Assembly: GCA_013372875.1 (NCBI GenBank)
Contig: JABXIW010000111.1
Span: forward strand, 1-7,338
DNA: 7,338 nucleotides
Direction: 5' to 3'
Origin: Gammaproteobacteria bacterium
GTDB lineage: Bacteria; Pseudomonadota; Gammaproteobacteria; Enterobacterales; Kangiellaceae
The notes beneath the pieces are model-generated. The model saw only the letters and a list, made by a program, of their open reading frames with translations, had not been told where the DNA came from and did not search any database. This document shows, in pieces, positions 4,639-7,338 of this stretch; position 1 is the stretch's first letter; each line of letters starts with the position of its first letter. A program made the position numbers and the translations under genes.

Positions 4639-6864
4639 TTAAGCAAAGTTGAATATGATTTTTCTTTGCTTAGAGTCGATTTCTTTAACAGTAATGTTTA
4701 CTTGAGTGCCAAGTGCAAAAGTTGCCGTTTGGCTTGAGATTTTTTGTTTGATCGCATCAAATTCAAAATCGCCATTTTGAAAACTGGATAAAGGTATGAG
4801 ACCTTCGATTCTGTTTTCCTCCAGCTCTACAAAAACACCAAAGTGCGTAACTCCAGAAACGCTTCCCATGAAGTTTCGTCCAATAAATGGTTTCATGTAG
4901 TGGCATTTCAGTGCTGATTCAACCTCACGACTTACTTCATCAGCTTGGCGAGATTGATGTGAACAGTGCACACTAAGTTGCTCAATCTCTTTTGTATCGT
5001 AAGGGTAACTATTCGAAATCCCTGCTAGCTGGCGTATCGGCTTGAGCTTCATTAACAGGCTACGTAATTTACCAGTAGTTTTCTCTCGAAGTTTGGCACG
5101 GATGGCACGATGAATGAGTAAATCAGGGTAACGACGAATTGGAGATGTAAAGTGTGCGTAAGCATCGTATGCTAAGCCAAAGTGGCCCAAGTTTTTAGGC
5201 GAATATTCAGCTTGGCTTTGAGAGCGCAGCAGCAAGGTACGTATTATGTCACACTCATCCAAATCTCGAACTTGATCTAAAAGTGCGTTGTAGTCGTGAG
5301 ACGTTGGCTTGTCACCCCCCGCCAAAGTTAGCCCTTTTTCCGCAAGTAACATTCTCAGTGAGGTTAGCTTTTTCATCTGAGGGCCAGAGTGGACACGATA
5401 TAGGCTCGGTATTTTATTTAGCTCTAGAAATTGCGCAGTAGCAACGTTAGCGCACAGCATAAACTCTTCGATCATTCGGTGAGCGTCATTTCGAACAACA
5501 GGGACGATAGAGGCAATCTTCTTTTTGTTGTTTAGCTTAAAAGCGAGTTCTTGTGTATCAAAGTCAATCGCTCCACGAACTCTGCGTTGGCCAGATAAGT
5601 TCAAATATAAACGATGAAGATTCACCAAATACTGCGCAATATTATTTTTAGGGTTGTTGCTTTGGTATGTTGTTTTAGCCGAAGATTGCATGATAATGCG
5701 GTTAGCGTCGTCGTACGTTAATCTGGCATGAGAGTGAATGATGCCTTCAGAAAACTCTGAATCTAGCATGTTACCCTCATCATCAAAGGTCATCTCGCAT
5801 ACCATTACTAATCTGTCTTCATTGGGGTTTAGTGAACACAAACCATTAGATAGAGACTCTGGCAGCATTGGCACAACGCATCCAGGGAAATAGACGGATG
5901 TAGCGCGACTCTGCGCTTCAAGATCTAAATGATCATTTGGTTTAACGTAGTGAGATACGTCAGCAATTGCGACGAATAGCTTCCACTGACCGTTGTCCAT
6001 TTGATACCCATAAACAGCATCATCAAAGTCTTTTGCGTCATCACCATCAATAGTGACAAAAGGTAAATCTCGATAGTCCACTCGTGATGTCTTGTCCTTT
6101 TCTTCCACCTGAGAGCCGAAGGCAGAAGCAGCATCAAGTACGTCTTTATCCCATTTGTCATTGATTCCATGACGACGCAAAGCCAATTTCACTTCTATAC
6201 CAGCTTCTCCCGGACGCCCTAGCACTTCCGCTACCTCAACGGTAGTTGGTTGTCTATGGTCTGGGTAAGTATTGATTTTACAGTGGACAAGTTTGCCGAC
6301 ATTTTTAGCAATCAGTTCATTTGGAGTGACGTAAATGGTTTGAGTTAACTTCGAGTTTTCTGGCAATAAGTAAAGTTTAGAACCTTTTCTTTTTAACAAA
6401 CCCACTATGTGAGTTGTTTTTCGCTCCACTATCTTGATAAACCGATGGTTTGAACGACCTTGATGCTGCGTATGCCCTTTCAACACCAGTATAATATCAC
6501 CATCAAACACATGACTAAGTTGATGCTTTGGTAAGAATAGATCTTTCTCATTATCGTCGTAGGTGAGAAAACCAAAACCGTCTGCATGGATGCTTATCTT
6601 GCCATTCACTAGCGATGATTGGTCAACTCTCTTGTAGCCTTTTCTTCTCGTGAAAATAAGCTGACCATCACGTTCCATGGCTCTTAAGCGTTTTTTTAAG
6701 GCATTTTTCTCAGGCTCGTCATTCAAACCAGATGAATGAGAAATCTGTTCATAGCTTAAGTAATTTTTTACTTTATCGAATAGGCTAAGAATAGAATCTC
6801 GGCTAGGAATAACATTGTCATATTTAGTGTGGTTTAGTGATTGAGCGGATATATTTAATTTCAT
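4639..6864 (-). CDS. rnr: RNase R-like 3'-5' exoribonuclease (RNase II/RNB family), without the basic C-terminal tail
   Basis: This 741-residue enzyme degrades RNA processively from the 3' end. Domains in order: an RNase R-type winged helix (about 18-80, ending LRAMERDGQLIFTRRKGYKRV), cold-shock domains (about 85-215, with HADGFGFL at 93-100), the RNB catalytic domain (about 260-590) and an S1 domain (about 660-740). The metal-binding aspartates are intact in TIDGDDAKDFDD: D273, D279, D281 and D282. Tyr325 matches the tyrosine that clamps the terminal nucleotide, and the signature HFTSPIRRYPDL is at 571-582. The helix-turn-helix makes it RNase R rather than RNase II. E. coli RNase R has about 813 residues with a Lys-rich tail after S1; here the chain stops at the end of S1. 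It is not beside nsrR or rlmB, the usual neighbours of the main rnr, so it may be a second copy. The start ATG has AAGAGA 6 bases upstream. Confidence 0.9.
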   Translation of the reverse strand: MKLNISAQSLNHTKYDNVIPSRDSILSLFDKVKNYLSYEQISHSSGLNDEPEKNALKKRLRAMERDGQLIFTRRKGYKRVDQSSLVNGKISIHADGFGFLTYDDNEKDLFLPKHQLSHVFDGDIILVLKGHTQHQGRSNHRFIKIVERKTTHIVGLLKRKGSKLYLLPENSKLTQTIYVTPNELIAKNVGKLVHCKINTYPDHRQPTTVEVAEVLGRPGEAGIEVKLALRRHGINDKWDKDVLDAASAFGSQVEEKDKTSRVDYRDLPFVTIDGDDAKDFDDAVYGYQMDNGQWKLFVAIADVSHYVKPNDHLDLEAQSRATSVYFPGCVVPMLPESLSNGLCSLNPNEDRLVMVCEMTFDDEGNMLDSEFSEGIIHSHARLTYDDANRIIMQSSAKTTYQSNNPKNNIAQYLVNLHRLYLNLSGQRRVRGAIDFDTQELAFKLNNKKKIASIVPVVRNDAHRMIEEFMLCANVATAQFLELNKIPSLYRVHSGPQMKKLTSLRMLLAEKGLTLAGGDKPTSHDYNALLDQVRDLDECDIIRTLLLRSQSQAEYSPKNLGHFGLAYDAYAHFTSPIRRYPDLLIHRAIRAKLREKTTGKLRSLLMKLKPIRQLAGISNSYPYDTKEIEQLSVHCSHQSRQADEVSREVESALKCHYMKPFIGRNFMGSVSGVTHFGVFVELEENRIEGLIPLSSFQNGDFEFDAIKQKISSQTATFALGTQVNITVKEIDSKQRKIIFNFA

Positions 6865-6934
6865 TTAATTCTCTTTTTATTCGCCAATCGCTTTTAATAT
6901 AAACCTATTTATATGAGCAAAGCACTAGGCGAAC

Positions 6935-6952
6935 TGATTCATTCTTGAATCA
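6935..6952. promoter_or_regulatory. Perfect inverted repeat in the RNase R-like gene leader
   Basis: TGATTCA (6935-6941) and TGAATCA (6946-6952) form a perfect 7-bp inverted repeat with a 4-base spacer, 70-88 bases upstream of the start codon. It could be an operator for a dimeric regulator or a hairpin in the 5' leader. It sits just downstream of the best promoter candidate. Confidence 0.45.
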
Positions 6953-6960
6953 TATTAGTT

Positions 6961-6991
6961 ATTATGTGGGTATTTATTGGCATTTTGCCAA
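6961..6991 (-). promoter_or_regulatory. Weak candidate promoter for the RNase R-like gene
   Basis: On the minus strand TTGGCA (6991-6986) and CATAAT (6966-6961) each match five of six bases of the sigma-70 -35 and -10 boxes, with a 19-base spacer that is longer than ideal. The -35 lies within a small inverted repeat (TTGGCA/TGCCAA, 6977-6991). It would give a leader of about 90 bases. The rest of the gap back to the cold-shock gene's terminator (6992-7107) shows no gene. Confidence 0.3.
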
Positions 6992-7107
6992 AGGTATATA
7001 CTGAAATGACTTATTAGACGGGGCTATTTGCGTAGCAAAGTGAGGTGAATCTTAACGTTTAAGTTCAAGTGACTTGGGTATATAAATTTGGATGAAAGTT
7101 TGTGATG

Positions 7108-7148
7108 ATAAAAAGAAGAGATAATAGGCACCAACGAATGTTGATGCC
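7108..7148 (-). terminator. Intrinsic terminator of the cold-shock protein gene
   Basis: GGCACCAAC (7127-7135) pairs with GTTGATGCC (7140-7148) as nine pairs, one a G-U wobble, over a 4-base loop. It starts 10 bases after the cold-shock stop codon. The minus strand then runs into a T-rich tract (TATTATCTCTTCTTTTT). This should separate most cold-shock transcripts from the RNase gene downstream. Confidence 0.7.
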
Positions 7149-7158
7149 ATAGAGTCAG

Positions 7159-7338
7159 TTACATTACAGTAACTTCGCCTGCTTGCAGACCTTTTTTACC
7201 TTGCTCAACAACGTAAGATACTTTTTGGCCTTCAGAAAGTGTTTTGAAGCCAGTTGAGACAATTGATTGGAAATGAACAAACAAGTCTTCACCACCATTC
7301 TCTGGAGAAATAAAGCCGAAACCTTTAGTTTCGTTGAA
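7159..7338 (-). CDS. CspA-family cold-shock protein (N-terminus cut by window edge)
   Basis: These are the last 59 residues of a cold-shock-domain protein; the family's usual length is about 70, so only about 10 N-terminal residues are missing. Both RNA-binding motifs are present: RNP1 KGFGFI (residues 5-10 of this fragment) and RNP2 in DLFVHF (18-23). These proteins are five-strand beta-barrels that bind single-stranded RNA or DNA and melt mRNA structure, often at low temperature. The gene reads toward the RNase R-like gene but ends in its own terminator. Which csp paralogue it is, and whether it is cold-induced, cannot be told because its promoter and leader are outside the window. Confidence 0.95.
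   Translation of the reverse strand, partial: FNETKGFGFISPENGGEDLFVHFQSIVSTGFKTLSEGQKVSYVVEQGKKGLQAGEVTVM

Noticed and set aside
4546..4737. Open frame on the plus strand (63 codons)
   Set aside because: It partly overlaps the RNase gene antisense, has no clear ribosome binding site, and gives no recognisable product.
5925..6170. Open frame on the minus strand within the RNase gene (81 codons)
   Set aside because: It is a different frame on the same strand inside the conserved RNB domain, so a shadow.

Overview
The window looks like chromosomal DNA from a marine gamma-proteobacterium, most likely a Vibrio. The reasons are the moderate, fairly AT-rich composition and the protein sequences: a TamA-type outer-membrane protein, an RNase R-type exoribonuclease, a CspA-type cold-shock protein and a small Vibrio-style tyrosine recombinase. 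This assignment rests on sequence recall only; no search was run.

Layout. Left edge (1-520): the 3' end of a phospholipase D / cardiolipin synthase-like gene on the plus strand, followed by a strong bidirectional terminator. 521-2227: a complete TamA-family (Omp85) gene on the minus strand, convergent with the first. 2228-4638: an accessory-looking segment between the two large genes. It holds a stand-alone tyrosine recombinase (minus strand), a degenerate tRNA-Gly(TCC) fragment upstream of it, a 69-residue protein of unknown function (plus strand), and two small overlapping minus-strand genes of unknown function. One of these two, 54 codons with a GTG start, is short enough to be overlooked. 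Several inverted and direct repeats lie in the gaps. 4639-6864: a 741-residue RNase R-like exoribonuclease (minus strand). 7159-7338: a cold-shock protein gene (minus strand) cut by the window edge, with its own terminator before the RNase gene.

How the parts relate. The cold-shock protein and RNase R-like gene lie on one strand and both belong to families tied to RNA structure and decay at low temperature. They appear to be separate transcription units because a terminator-like hairpin lies between them. TamA normally works with the inner-membrane-anchored TamB, but the gene just downstream here is a convergent phospholipase-D gene, so this TamA has no adjacent tamB. The middle segment looks like a small site of past integration or the end of a larger island: a recombinase with all catalytic residues, a tRNA remnant facing it, and unknown small genes. 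No element boundaries can be proved from this window.

Nothing here is a clear new defence or mobile system. The points most worth a second look are the hidden overlapping gene pair, the tRNA-Gly remnant beside the recombinase, the RNase R that ends at its S1 domain, and the TamA without TamB.
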